Position numbers and translations under genes: made by a program
Part shown: positions 35,491 to 48,071 of the stretch, one piece after another
How positions within the stretch are numbered: position 1 is the first letter of the stretch
How the letters are laid out: each line of letters begins with the position of its first letter
Notes under the pieces: generated by a model
Told to the model about the DNA's origin: nothing
Database searches by the model: none
The model's input: only the letters and a program-made list of their open reading frames with translations
Assembly: GCA_025093555.1 (NCBI GenBank)
Contig: JAIWNF010000039.1
Location: 124,001-188,000, forward strand
Length of the DNA stretch: 64,000 nt
Direction: 5' to 3'
Origin: Circinella umbellata
Taxonomy: Eukaryota; Mucoromycota; Mucoromycetes; Mucorales; Lichtheimiaceae

Positions 35491-36771
35491 ATCTTACCTT
35501 TCTTCCAACCAACCCTTACTTCTTCTTTCCTTTCGTTCATTATATATATATATATATATATATGATAATTTATTATTCTGATATAATATATAGTATGTTA
35601 CAAATATAACTTAATAATAATAATAACTTTATATTATATATCTGTACTATGCAGTACTTTCAAAAAAAACACTACATGATCATTATCAATAAGATATACA
35701 TTTTATTTCTCATAATGAGTTAAAAAAATTCAGTATAGCTATATATACCTCATCTATTGCGTGCATATATAAAGGGGGACTTATCGGAGATACTTTCACC
35801 TTAATCTATTTTGTAATAAAGGATGAAAGCAGTTTTTTTAACATTGAACTTAAGATTCATACTGCCTTAAACCGTATAGCAATTAAAGTCGTGTCATCGC
35901 AAGCGTTAAATACTAAAAAAAAAAAAGTGTTACATATACGTAATATCGGTCTAGCGCTCAATACTAAATAGAATTTGTTTCTAAATCGACTATCTTTTGA
36001 TAATGATTGTCCTCATATTGAAGCTAGTTTTTTTTTTGATAACAGTTTTTCATAATTTTTGACAAATTAATTTTCTGTTTGGTAGTGTGATCCCATCGCT
36101 CCTACCTTACTGCAGTCTCTTATCGTCCTCTATGTTTTAAATTAACTACATGATATACTGTTGCCTGGCTTTAAAAAAAGTATAAAAACCCACACTTTTT
36201 TTTTTCCTTTTGCCTTCGGGTATCTCTGCCTTCGGGTATCTTTTTAAAAATAATAATGAAAATGAGAATAAAGACTTTTTATATTGTGGTGACTATACCA
36301 AAATAAAAGCAAATCATTACAACCATTATTTTGTTACATATCGTTTTTATGATATAAAAATCGTGTATACTCTCAATGAAAGGGGGGATTTATTTTTATT
36401 CTTTGCATTTTATTATAAACAAATAATTATCAGCTACATATTTTTTTATGATATAATAATCTTGTGAAAGGGGGGAGTGCTTTTTTTTTAATTTTTTGAA
36501 TTTCATTATAAACAATACATGAATTGTTACTTACCATTAAACCATTGAGAATTATGCAACTTTGGGTAATTAAATATATAATGAAAAGGGAAACTCAGAA
36601 ACCACGTTAATTTGATGATATTAAAGCATGTAATAGAAAGCAAAAGGGAATATTGGATAAGGAGCTGTAAGTAATAGAAAGAGCATCGTATGAATTAAAA
36701 ATAAAAAGAGAGAATCAGTACCATTACCACTTTCTAATTCCTAATCTATTTTTTTCTTTTTTATTTAATAG
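35491..36771. other. Intergenic region before the transposase remnant
   Basis: AT-rich. A TGCCTTCGGGTATCTC motif is repeated in tandem near 36210-36242. A longer imperfect duplication is listed separately. No gene seen. Confidence 0.5.
36336..36535 (+). repeat. Imperfect tandem duplication, two units of about 100 bp
   Basis: Each unit runs CATAT, a T-rich stretch, TATGATATAA, a TCTTGTG/TCGTGTA block, GAAAGGGGGGA, T/A-rich sequence and ATTATAAACAA. The GAAAGGGGGGA core occurs at about 36379 and 36466. It sits about 240 bases upstream of the transposase remnant and may be a subterminal repeat of that element. Confidence 0.6.
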
Positions 36772-39700
36772 AAATAATCGCAATGACCGTTTAGCTGCAT
36801 GTTTTTGCCGGCAGTGTGGTTTGACCAATAATGCTTTTCAAATGGTGACCACGCGAGTGCGAGAATATGATGAAGACCGGTCCTGAAAAGAATTTACATC
36901 TAATAGATTCTCACATAATGGTAGCTTTGATATATTCTATATTCTTTTAATAATTTTTAACTTATCTATATGTATACATATAGTATCTGCCATCATAGCT
37001 AATATTGAAGCTAATACCTGAAGTGAAACTGGATGACCTATATCATTATCTTCAGGTGCCAATATGGATATAGACATGGGCGACTTCATAATTGACGATG
37101 CTTCTGCTCCTTCTGCTGGTATGGGTTAATATTTTAGTTGTAGCAGTCGTGTACAAAAGTTATTTAACGATTTTTTATACTATAGATGCAGTTTCAAGCC
37201 ATCGTCTGGTTCCTTTTAATAATGAAGACGAGGCATTTGCAGTTAACGACGATGAGTTTGTCAATGTAGAGCTGAATGACAATGAAGTCATAAATGCCAA
37301 AGATCTCGAATTCGGTAATGATGGAGACATTGAAAACGATGTAGCAAATCATGACCAAGGTTGGTTTACACAGCAATTTTATTGTATCAAATTGTAAAAT
37401 TCTAACCGAATAATATTTACAACTATAACTAAAAAAGGCACTTACCTTGATCCTCTACCGGGAACTACACCAGAAATATACACATATCAGCATCCACTAA
37501 TCCTCGTTGTGATCTTCCTTGTGCTATTCCAACTTCATTTTGTTTCCGAGCACTTGTCAAATATCATCATCAACTTTTGTATTGTTCTTCTTCAAGATAT
37601 ATACTCAACGGCCAGCATTCCCACTTCACTTGCAACTTTGCGTCGTATTACTGGCTTCTCTACTTTAACAGATTCATTACGTAAATATGTTTCTTGTCCA
37701 CGATGTCACAGCTTATTTCTCCTCGCCGATCCAAACTGTCCAAGGACGTGCACCAACGACGATATCCGTTATCCTAACTCATGTCAAAATGTGCTGTTCA
37801 GAACAATTGGTAATCACTGGAAACCCGTAAAGGAATATTCGTACCAGCCTTTATCTTCTAGTATAACGAGGTTATTCATGCGGCCAAGTTTTGAAGCAAA
37901 GATAGAGGAATGGCGAAGTCGCAGTCGTGTTGCTGATACATTTTATGATGTTTTTGATGGTGACATGTGGAGAGAATTTGCTGATCGGGATGGCCATCAA
38001 TTTGTTGCAGAGCCGCGTTCGTTATTATTAACTTTAAATGTTGATTGGTTTGGTCCATTCGAAAATTCGACATACTCGTGTGGTGCTATCTATCTGACTG
38101 TCAATAACCTCCCACGATCTGAACGTTTCAAAATGAAAATGTCATCCTTGTTGGTGTGATGCCTGGTCCTCGAGAAGCAAGTACTTCCGATATAAATCAT
38201 TACCTTCGACCTATGGTTGATGAGTTGTTAGAATGGTATAATGGTAAAAGAATTGTTACAGCGGAACATCCAGATGGGGTTCGCGTTGATTGGCTCTGTT
38301 GAATGTTGCTTGTGACATACCTGCTGCTCGAAAGTAAGTGGTTTTACTTCGCACGCAAGTCGCTGTGGTTGCCACAAATGCCATCGCCAATTTTCTGTTT
38401 TCCCTGGTACAACGAACCTCGATTACTCTGGTTTGACATGATAACTGGATATCACGTACAATAGAGGATAATCGGGAGCATGCTGAAACAATGGGTGAAC
38501 GACGGGAACGTGAGCGGCAAAATGGTACAAGATGGTCTGAGCTCCATAGACTTCAACATTTTGATCCTGTCCGTTGTACTATCGTCGACCCGATGCATAA
38601 TTTGTTCCTTGGGACAGCAAAAAGAATGACCAAAGTCTGGCTCAGTAGAGGTTTTCTTACGGATACCGACTTACAACAAATGCAAGTACTCGCAGATGGT
38701 ATTCTTCTCCCTTCTGATTATGTTTCCTTGAAGCGGAAAATTGTCAGTGGGACAAGGTTTTTCTTACATGACTGCTGATGATTGGAAATCATGGTGCATT
38801 GTATACTCGCCTGTTGTGCTTGATGGTCACCTTGAACGAAGATACTTGGAGAACTGGTTGAAGTTTGTTGATGCATGTCGATTAATGGTTAAGCCGTCTA
38901 TTACAATAGATGAGATTCAAGAAGCTGCCACTTTAATCCACCAATTCTGTACCGGTGTAGAAGATTTATATGGACCAGAGGAAATCACACCGAATATGCA
39001 TCTTCACATGCATTTGGACGTCATGATCGAGGATTTTGGACCATTGTACGCTTACTGGCCTTCTCATTTGAAAGATACAATGGATATCTAAAGGAGATCG
39101 ACACCAACCAAAAAGATTCATTCGAGCAACATTTATGAAAAGATTTTCAAAAGACTGGTGCTCGCGATTTGTTCGATCGTTTGAAGCCATCTTTCAGAAT
39201 CACCAACATCACTTTAATTTTCTGAATCATTTTCTTGACCTCGTCCAACCCATCCCTAATACAGTCAATGTCATCCGCCGCCAATTCGATCCACATTCAT
39301 TCTTCGCCTATCCACAAACATCCAACATGCCGCTCTTGTCACTGGTAGTGAGCCTTTACCACCAGACACACATCCTTTGATTATGGCCGAGAAATATATA
39401 TGCCCGAACAACTGTATAGTTTCTTGTTGCAGTTTTATAATCTTGTGTACGGTCAGCATTTTGTTCATTTTACTCAAGCTGGTGATGGTCAACAATTTGT
39501 CAGTAATCAATATTGGAAAATGAACACAATAAAAATGATGGGACAAACATACCGTAGCACTGGATCACGATCACGACGAGGTGCACACGTACAAGTTCTA
39601 TTCCATGCAGATGACCGTGGTGAAGCAATGGCATGGCCTTGTGAAATCCAATTTTTTTCCGGCATGTGTAAATAGTTGATGGTATTTCAAAAGAGCATAT

Positions 39701-39797
39701 GCTTGCATATGTTCGCTGGTACAGCATCCGTGGTGAAAACGATGGTCAACGATACGTGGATCCCTATCTTGAAATCTGGCGATCAACACAATTATAA
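36772..39797 (+). pseudogene. Degenerate Tnp2-type (CACTA-like) transposase
   Basis: Pieces of one transposase lie in order but in changing frames. An N-terminal Cys-rich piece (CFCRQCGLTNNAFQMVTTR, 36772-36886) is followed by acidic stretches. The core at 37509-38159 has CPRCHSLF, LFMRPSFEAKIEEWR and LNVDWFGPFENSTYSCGAIY. After a frame change comes GVMPGPREAS and YLRPMVDELLEWYNGKR, then HASRCGCHKCHRQF. Further on are IVDPMHNLFLGTAKR, WKSWCIVYSPVVLDGHLERR, PNMHLHMHLDVMIEDFGPLY and, near the end, MLAYVRWYSIRGENDGQRYV. This order is characteristic of the Tnp2 family (Pfam transposase family tnp2). At least four frameshifts and several stops separate the pieces, so the copy is inactive. Terminal repeats were not located. 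Confidence 0.9.
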
Positions 39798-39799
39798 CA

Positions 39800-41502
39800 A
39801 GTATTCAACTTGCCGCCAGGAAACCTAACTAGTAGTTATTACTAGCTTCTTTATTATCTTGCTTTTTATATAATATAAAGTCAACATTTACCAGACATAT
39901 GGATTTGGAGAGCCATCATTTTTCTTTTCCAATACAGCGCGTGATGGAACTGACCACGTAATATTCTTAGCTGCTTCAGTCGATAAAGGTACATCCACCA
40001 AGGATAAAATATTTTCTGTTGCTGTTGTTGTCACATTATTATATTTTCTTTTTTTTTTTAAGAAAGAAGGAAAAAAAGAGGTATTGAATAATCAAGGAGA
40101 GAGGAGGATGAGGATTTATGTCGTTTGCTTTATTATAGAAAAAGGGAGAAATGGGGGGAAGGAAAGACATTTTATAATACAATTATAGTATCAAGTGTTT
40201 CCCAATATTATGTTTTTTGAAATCCTTTTAGTCTTTTGGTAATTTTAGTTTCCCAAAGCTCTTCATTTCTTTTTGAAATAAACTAAAATACCACTAATCT
40301 AACATCATTACGTATAATGACCATCGATTTATATATGAGCATGTATATAATAAACAACTAAAAAAAAGAAAAAGTATACATAATATATATCATTCTTTTT
40401 TATCTTTTTCAATTTATGTGTTAAGCAACAGCAATTCATATTAATATGCAAAGCACATGATAAACATACATATGATTCAGTGAAGGTCATAATAGGAATC
40501 TGCGAAATCAAAAGTTCCTGCGTGCATATCCTTAGATAGTCTGGGTATCTCTTTCGTTGAAAAAAAAAGAGCCAATCCAAAATGACCTCATAATACTCAT
40601 TTTCATATACCAATCACAGTATATAATAAGAACTTTGTTTTGTTCTTTCTTTTTTTTTTTTACCACGCAACTTGTATTTTATGTGGGGAAATATGTGTAA
40701 CGTGTTACTTGTATTAGAAAAATATTCCAAACCATCCCTTTAAGCAAGGAATAAGAAAATAAACCCTCCCACACCCTCCCTTCTCCTGAATGAAGACTTA
40801 TCAGCCTTTTTCAACAACATGGAACACATATAGCACCCGGCGTCTTAATCCGTTGCCGTCTTGAAAACTTATTTTAACTATTAATTGACAATAGTCTAGT
40901 AAACTTGAAGATATTAATAATAAAGAAGATCATGGGAATATCATCGATGTCTGTCGTTGTTTATTTCGTTGTTTTAGGTGAATGTATTTGATGACTACAG
41001 TCAACCTCATGTTTTACACACCTAAGATTCTTACTTTTTTGTTGCAAAACCAAAGACCTGCAACAAGCGAGAATTAGTACGTATAGATATTTAGATACGT
41101 ACTGTATCTCATGGCTTATGCTGTGCTGACATTTTGGATAACGATATATAAGAATATATACATTTACGTTTTTATACATAAATAAGTACACAAAACAGAT
41201 ATTTTCACTCCCGCTTCCTTTTATTGTGGTGCTCATCATCTCTAAATGGAATATTAATATATACAAAAAATCGTTATCGGTACTTGTTAAATATTTATAC
41301 TTCTACAAAACGAAGATAGTTATATGATTCAGGCAAGATGAGCTAAAAGAAAAGACAAACAACCAACAATATTAAATGGCATGACAAGGGGTTGTTCCTT
41401 AATTTTAAAGTCAAGCTTAAATTCTTTTTCTCGTGTAACACCAAGGGTGCCTGTTGCAGGGCAAGGTTTTTTGTGTGTTTCCAACTTTTTTTTTTCACAA
41501 CT
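39800..41502. other. Intergenic region after the transposase remnant
   Basis: AT-rich, with the orphan minus-strand reading frame at 39888-40036 listed separately. No other gene content recognised up to the MEF2 start. Confidence 0.5.
39888..40036 (-). pseudogene. Orphan C-terminal coding fragment next to the transposase
   Basis: On the minus strand an open stretch reads ILSLVDVPLSTEAAKNITWS then VPSRAVLEKKNDGSPNPYVW and stops. Its amino-acid composition is ordinary protein-like, unlike the surrounding AT-rich sequence. No start and no convincing upstream exon were found. It may be the last exon of a gene broken by the transposon or a second gene carried by the element. The protein is not recognised. 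Confidence 0.3.
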
Positions 41503-44303
41503 ATGGCAATGTTATTAAGTCGACATGCGATTCGGACACGGCTCTCACGTCCGGTAACCTATTTGTTGTCAAACCGGGCCTCGAGAACGTTTGCTTCTGG
41601 TATAAAAAAATGGCTTTTTATTTTTCTTAACTTTTTATAAATGATCTGGTGTAAATAAATCCATTAACGATCGATCCAAAAAAATAATACTTTGTTTATA
41701 GATGTCAAAGATTTCTCTATACCTAAAACTCGTAACATTGGTATCATTGCTCATATCGATGCTGGTGAGTACTCTCATACTATATAGAGCTATTCAATAA
41801 TGATAAAATTCTGATCTGTATACCGTTTTTGCTTTTTCTTTTTCTGATAATATAATAGGCAAGACAACCACAACCGAACGCATGTTATATTATGCTGGTG
41901 TTACTAAAAGAATTGGAGGTTGATGCATGATTTATTTTTAGTAAAAAAATATGGCGATCCTATAATATAAAGACTCTAGCTAACCCTTTTGTTAAATAGA
42001 CATTGATGATGGGGACACAGTAATGGATTATCTTAAGGCTGAACGAGAGCGAGGTATTACTATCAATAGTGCAGCAATTACATTTGGCTGGAAAGGCAAT
42101 CGTATCAACTTGATTGACACACCTGGTCATGTTGATTTTACAATGGAAGTTGAACGTGCTGTTCGTGTCCTCGATGGTGCAGTTACTATTTTGGATGGTG
42201 TTGCCGGTGTAGAAGCGCAAACCGAAACTGTGTGGCGACAATCCGAACGATATGGAATCCCACGTATTGCCTTTGTGAACAAATTAGATCGAACAGGAGC
42301 AGCTTATGGTCGAACAATTCAGGAGATTTGGAAAAAGTTACGAGCACGACCCTTGGCTCTTCAAATTCCTTTGATGGATTCAACTGAGGGAAAAGGAATT
42401 ATAGGCGTTGCTGATTTGGTTACTATGGAGATGATCCAATGGGATCATATGGATGGTAGTACTATGCAACGTACAGCATTGGATGATGCAAAACATGGTG
42501 AACTGTATCAAGAAGCAATACGTGGACGTATGGCACTTGTAGAATCTTTGGCTGAATTGGATGATGGCATTGTAGAGGTGTTTTTTGAAGAAGCAGACGG
42601 CGATCATATGCGAGTTTCGGCCGACGCACTGAAGGAATCTTTAAGACGTGTGACACTTGATAATAAGGCTGTACCTGTACTATGTGGTTCCGCATTCAAA
42701 AATCTCGGTGTTCAGCTTGTTTTAGATGCAGTAATTGATTACTTACCTAGTCCTGCAGAGAGACCAGCTGCTTTGGCAACCATTGACGGTACCAAGCATG
42801 CTTTAATTCCTTTGGAAGAAAATGGTAAACTATGTGCATTGGCATTTAAGGTGACGCACGATAGTCGTGCCGGTCCATTGGTATATGTCAAGGTTTATTC
42901 AGGTATATTTTTATTTATTTATTCTTTTCCTTCAAAAAATAATAATGATAATAGTAGTGATAATTTTACAGTCAGAAATGCTAATTGAATATCCCTTGAA
43001 CTTTTCAATAGGTAAAATTAACAAACGGATGACTTTGTATAATACCACCGTGGATTGTAAGGAGCGTGTCAACAAACTTTTGCAAATGTATGCTCGTGAA
43101 GCTGAAGATATCCCATTCATCACAGCCGGTAACATTGGTGTTATTGTTGGATTGAAAAATACTCGTACAGGTGATACACTTGTTCAATCCAACGATACCA
43201 GCTCTATTAAATCTAATCTTCAACTTGGTAACATTGATATTCCAAGTCCTGCCTTTTTTGCTGCCATCGAACCAGCTTCTGTATCAGAAGAAAAAGCAGT
43301 GGATGAAGCATTGAAAAACTTGACACGAGAGGATCCTTCTCTGAAAGTATGGACTGATGAAGATAGTGGACAAACATTGATTAGTGGTATGGGTGAATTA
43401 CATTTGGAAATTGTCAAGGATCGTTTGATCAATGATTTTAAATGTAAAGCAGAAGTGGGAAAGATGCGTATTAGTTATCGAGAAACATGTCAATCAGAAG
43501 CAGCTGTATCTGCTAGTTATGATCGCGAAGTAATGGGAAAACGTTCTAAAGCCAAATGTCAAGTTGAAATTTTGCCAGTTGGTGAAGATTATCAAGATGA
43601 TGGATCAAGTATAGTGGATTCTGGAAATTATTTACAGCTGGATCTTGGAGAAGTGGATGAAAGCAAAGAGCAGCAACACCAAAAGTCTTCAGCGTCAACA
43701 TCCTCAGATTCTCCACAACTAAGCAGAGAAGAAGTACGACGAGCCATTCAAACTGGTTTACTTTCTGGTCTTGCCCGTGGCGCCATTCTTGGTTTTCCAT
43801 TAACAAAATTAAAGGTCAAGGTACATAATTTAGAAACATTTGGTCAAGATACTTCAGTTGGAAGTATTTCAGCATGTGTTGCCAATGGTGTTCAAGAAGC
43901 TATCAAGCAAGCAGGCCCATGTTTGTTGGAACCTATGATGGAGGTTCATACAGAAGTAAACGAAAGTGATATTGGTAGTGTTGTTAGTGATTTAAGTGGT
44001 ACACGCCGTGGTCATGTTATTGGTCTTGAATCATCAACAACCGATGGACCCAACAGTGGTTATCAACAAGATGTGGAAGTATATGCCCCCAAAGACTCGT
44101 TGCTGGCCAACAGTGAAGTGGGTGAATACAAGACAAAGCAAGTTGTAAAGGCTCATGTACCACTGAGTTCGATGCTTGGATATTCGAATGGTTTACGTAG
44201 TTTGACTGGAGGTAGTGGAAGCTTTTCTATGCGTGTTATTGGATATGGACAAATGAGCAAAGATAGAGAACGTGGTGTTGTTGAAGAAATGAGAGGATAT
44301 TAA
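41503..44303 (+). CDS. MEF2: Mitochondrial elongation factor G2 (ribosome-recycling GTPase Mef2/GFM2)
   Basis: Five exons (41503-41599, 41702-41764, 41859-41918, 42000-42902, 43012-44303) encode 804 residues. The N terminus (MAMLLSRHAIRTRLSRPV) is a typical mitochondrial presequence. GTPase motifs are intact: P-loop AHIDAGKTT split by an intron, RGITINSAA, DTPGHVDF and NKLDRTGA. EF-G domains II to V follow, with GMGELHLEIVKDR in domain III and PMMEVHTEV then SMLGYSNGLRSLTGGSGSF in domain V. The GFM2/MEF2 subgroup, rather than Mef1, is suggested by VKDFSIPKTRNIGIIAHIDA and by domain IV carrying a Ser/Gln-rich insertion (HQKSSASTSSDSPQ). Mef2 works with the recycling factor to split mitoribosomes after termination. 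Confidence 0.92.
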
Positions 44304-45010
44304 TAATAAGATAAACTCACCCCAGCTACTGTATATAATATTATCAAAAATTAAAAATAAAAGTACAATATAAAGAAATCAAAGAAATGATAAAATGTGT
44401 ATGATGAGCTAGTATTTAACAGCAATGTTTCTTATTGCTATCTGACATTGAACCCCAAATTTTAGGGAATTATAACAATGGTATCTTGACGCTAAAAAAC
44501 AATTCGGTATGATCATATCCAATAGACACTGCAGTATAGTATGTGTCGCATCATTTTTCTCACATGGTTTGGAAAGCCAGGTTCTTATACTTCACACTAT
44601 GTACTATAACTGATGTATCTAAATTACATGGTTGATACGAATATGTATATGGGTCTGTACAATCAAAGTTTGTGGATTCCATATGAGAATGTATACTTAT
44701 ATAATTCAAAATTTCATGAGCCATGATCAAGTTAGGGCTATATATATAAATGAGTGTAGTAAAATGGCAAACGACACTGATGATTTATCTAACAGAGCAG
44801 TATTACCAGGAGACACTATGTTTAGTTATCAAACTTTACGTATACAAAATGAGGATTTGTGGCGTTATATCTATTATCAATTCGTATTCTTCATGATTTC
44901 CAAATGATTGCTCGCGATCTGGTCGGATTTCCATTTTCAGTTTATTTGTTGTGAATCGTTATTTAATGTAGCTTTTTATATTTTCTCTTCTATACTATCG
45001 TGCTTTACTT
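44304..45010. other. Intergenic, no gene seen
   Basis: MEF2 3' UTR and AT-rich DNA. A frame at 44632-44907 includes a protein-like stretch (MANDTDDLSNRAVLPGDTMF), but has no start context, splice partners or recognisable family. It may be a fragment of an old element adjoining the dispersed repeat. Confidence 0.4.
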
Positions 45011-45598
45011 TCTATCATAATGCTAAACGTATCCATATATCCAAATATAACTAAAAAAAATTAGTGCTGCATGAATTGAGTTGTATGACAACTATACGCA
45101 AGATATGTTGCACCTCACTTGTAATAGCTGATGATAATTTATTATCAATATGTATGTATCAAATTCTTATTTGAACATAATAAAATGACGTGGGTATTCT
45201 CTAGAGATATATTCTGATAAGCTTTACTAACTTTATTGATTTATCCTTTGAGTATGTTTTGATAAACACTACGTACACTTTATTAACAGACTCACTCAGA
45301 CAGATACGTTATATTGCTTATGTAATAATTTTATAACTCAAAACTGACTGCACATTTTTCCGAAACAAAGACTATGTACTTAAAATCATTTGCAGGATCG
45401 ACCCTCCAATTAATAGTAGCAAGCTTAAAACTCTTGATTTTTTCTCTTGTAATAATGGCAAAAATAACAGTACATTACTGTAAGCTTACAGATGAAAAAT
45501 GGAACAGTTTGATAGAGCATTAGTATCGAGTGCTATATTATTTATCTTTTTTTTTTTTGGTCTCTCTTAACTTACCCCTACTTTCAAAGTCAGTTGTA
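45011..45598 (-). repeat. Dispersed repeat, copy 2 (inverted mate of 1312-1893)
   Basis: The reverse complement matches 1312-1893 almost throughout, including the GGAGGGTCGATCCTGCAAAT block and the GTGAGTCTGTT block. Small differences include ATTCATTAAAAG in copy 1 against ATTACAAG here. Sequence outside both ends is unrelated, which defines a unit of about 585 bases. Confidence 0.85.
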
Positions 45599-48071
45599 CC
45601 ATTTCTACTGTTCATCTTTTTAGGCTTCTATACGGAGTATGAAAAAGCCTTTTGAAATCGTCTTGTCTGGTTCAAACTTAATATTTTTATTTAATTGTTC
45701 TACTATGTATATGTACAAAAAACAATAATGACTTCAAAAGGTATGGCGCATTTCGCATATTTGCCAAAGTCGGTTCTGATGTAAAAGAGAAAAAACCCCA
45801 TACGTTAGAGGGGGAAAATGAAGTATAAAAGTAAGAGAAGACTAGATGAGAGTGGAGGAAGTGCTAAGAGATAGGGAACGTAGTGAAGAGAGAAATATGA
45901 ATGATAAATAAAGAGCTTGGATGAATGTTTTTTTTTTTTTTTTTTTTTTTTTGCTTTAGGAAAAATATTATATAAGAATATGTAGGTTACAGCGGTGTAT
46001 GGCTCTTCCCGATTCTCATCAGAAATCGCCGGACCACTCTGCAGGCAACAATCTTTCAAAATCTTCTATCTACACCTCATCCCCCTCCATTCTCAGTTAG
46101 GCTAAAATAACCCAACCTGAACGAGCACCTCTCATACTTCAGCACCAAGACTCATCAACTTCAAATACTTCTGTAACAACCTATTTTTCTCGTATGTGGT
46201 GTATTGGACGAAGCGACGGCAGCGTTCTTTTTGATGCTAGTCCAATCCCTGGTTCAAGTGAGCTAGATAGAAATTTATAAAATACAAAATAGATAGAAAT
46301 GTAATATACTAAACAGCACCAAATGTTATAAAACAAAAAGAGAAAAACTGAATGACCTATATGTCAAAATTTTGAATCAAAAACTAATTACAAAGATTTA
46401 TAGCCAAGGCTCTGTACGTATTAATCAATATAACTGTAAAATAAGGAAAAGATCACCATAAAAATCAGCAATATTTTAACCATAATATTTTATTAAATAT
46501 AAAAGCTACGTATTAGAATATAAAGTACAAAGTATGATTTTATGTTTGGTATAAAAATAACTGATTTGGTTTCTGTTTCTGTTATATTACAAAAATTACA
46601 CAACACTATTTTTCATTATATGCAAGATAAATACATAATATTTCTTTCGAATAACTCTTTTGAAATTATTATTATTTGATTCAGTAAATATTTGTTTTTG
46701 AAAAAATACTTTGAGGTATTGTGTGGAAAGATCCATCAGGTCTACGATGAAGCCATAGAACCCAATTGTACAACTTTTTTAGTGACACCCGTCTACAAAA
46801 ATGGGATGGTTGCAGATCTGTGCCTAAGATTGTCAAGCTTGGATCGAGCATTCATTGACCTTTCAAGACTGTTGTTTAGCAGGTGAAAAAGATCATAAAA
46901 AATACATGTACACAATATAGTTATTTATTTATATATATAAAAAAACATTGTTACGTTTTATTTGGACCATATTCATTTTTATAGTCTGGTAGCTTATATT
47001 CATATGATACAGCCCAATATCAAAATTAGATGGCTCATTTTCAATAGCTGGCCCGTTTTCAAAAAATGGCTCATTTTTATTTTGCATGGCCAAATTTAAC
47101 TTCCAACGCTGTACCAATGTCTTTATAATAACATTTTTCAAACAAGTGTTGGTTTATTTTTTATTTGTATGAAGATGGACACGGAAAGATTCTTGACGAA
47201 AAGAGTTGTAATGTTCTAGATTGAGTACCTTTATCATAAAGTTCCAAACATGGTTTTTTTTTTCGTTTGCTGAAACAATGTTCAATAAATGTGTTGATTA
47301 TTTGACTGATGGGGTATTTGTGTTATAAAAAAAAAAGAAGAAAATTATGTTTATGTGTTTTCTTTATTTTTACTTGAATGAATTATTTTATAGTATGTTA
47401 CATAAACACGTTGATAATAGGATGTCTCGGTGTAGGAAGCATTAAAGGTATTTTAGTAAAGTCATGAAGCTACATAACGATACAGGCATATATATAAAAA
47501 GACATGATATAATTGTTGCTTATACCTAATATTTTCTTTTCCAACACCCAATAAAGTCTCAAAATTCTTCTCCTCTGATTGAAGAACTTGAAGCGGCGCC
47601 CAACCTTAATTTCCACCTCAAAAACGAAGACCCTCTTTTGAAAAAAAGATGAAGTTTGAAACAATTGTATTAGAATGATAAGTTATATTTATGTATAATG
47701 ATTTTACATATAAAAATAATAAACCTTATTTTTTATATTTGATATATTATATTTTATATGTTTATCCCATTAACCATTATTCTCTTCATCAAAACACATC
47801 TACATTTTCTTGATTTTTCAATTTCCGCCTGAACAAAATGCACTTTTTTTTTGCCTCTGGAAACACCTGCCAGTATCAAGGCGCGGCTTTTTTTCCCTTC
47901 AATTGTTCACTTTACCTTTTTTTTTTTCTTCCAATAACAACAGAACAGAAAAAAAAACCGGTGTGTTTAAAGGGTTTAAAGGGAAACAAACCTCCCGGAA
48001 AAATAGAAGTTAAAAGTTCCAACTACCTTGTTTGAAACGAAAGATAAAAACTAGAATATTAATTTAACATT
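45599..48071. other. Gene-poor interval upstream of SEC16 with possible coding fragments
   Basis: Mostly AT-rich, with poly-T at about 45929-45951. A frame at 46692-46886 (CTTFLVTPVYKNGMVADLCL, LSSLDRAFIDLSRLL) and a minus-strand frame at 46929-47141 look partly protein-like but have no partners. The last 300 bases include the SEC16 promoter and leader. Confidence 0.4.
46101..46280 (+). pseudogene. Possible terminal exon or gene fragment
   Basis: After an acceptor-like CTCAGTTAG, 59 codons run open to TAA: AKITQPERAPLILQHQ, then TYFSRMWCIGRSDGSVLFDA and SPIPGSSELDRNL. The less AT-rich composition from about 46000 to 46260 sets it apart from its surroundings. No upstream exon joins in frame, so I treat it as a fragment. 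The family is not recognised. Confidence 0.25.

Noticed and set aside
42867..44303. Separate downstream gene for the C-terminal half of the EF-G2 protein
   Set aside because: The frame joins exon 42000-42902 in phase through a GT-AG intron and continues the EF-G2 domains.
46240..46262. GGTTCAAGT resembling a tRNA B box
   Set aside because: No A box, acceptor stem or cloverleaf could be formed around it.
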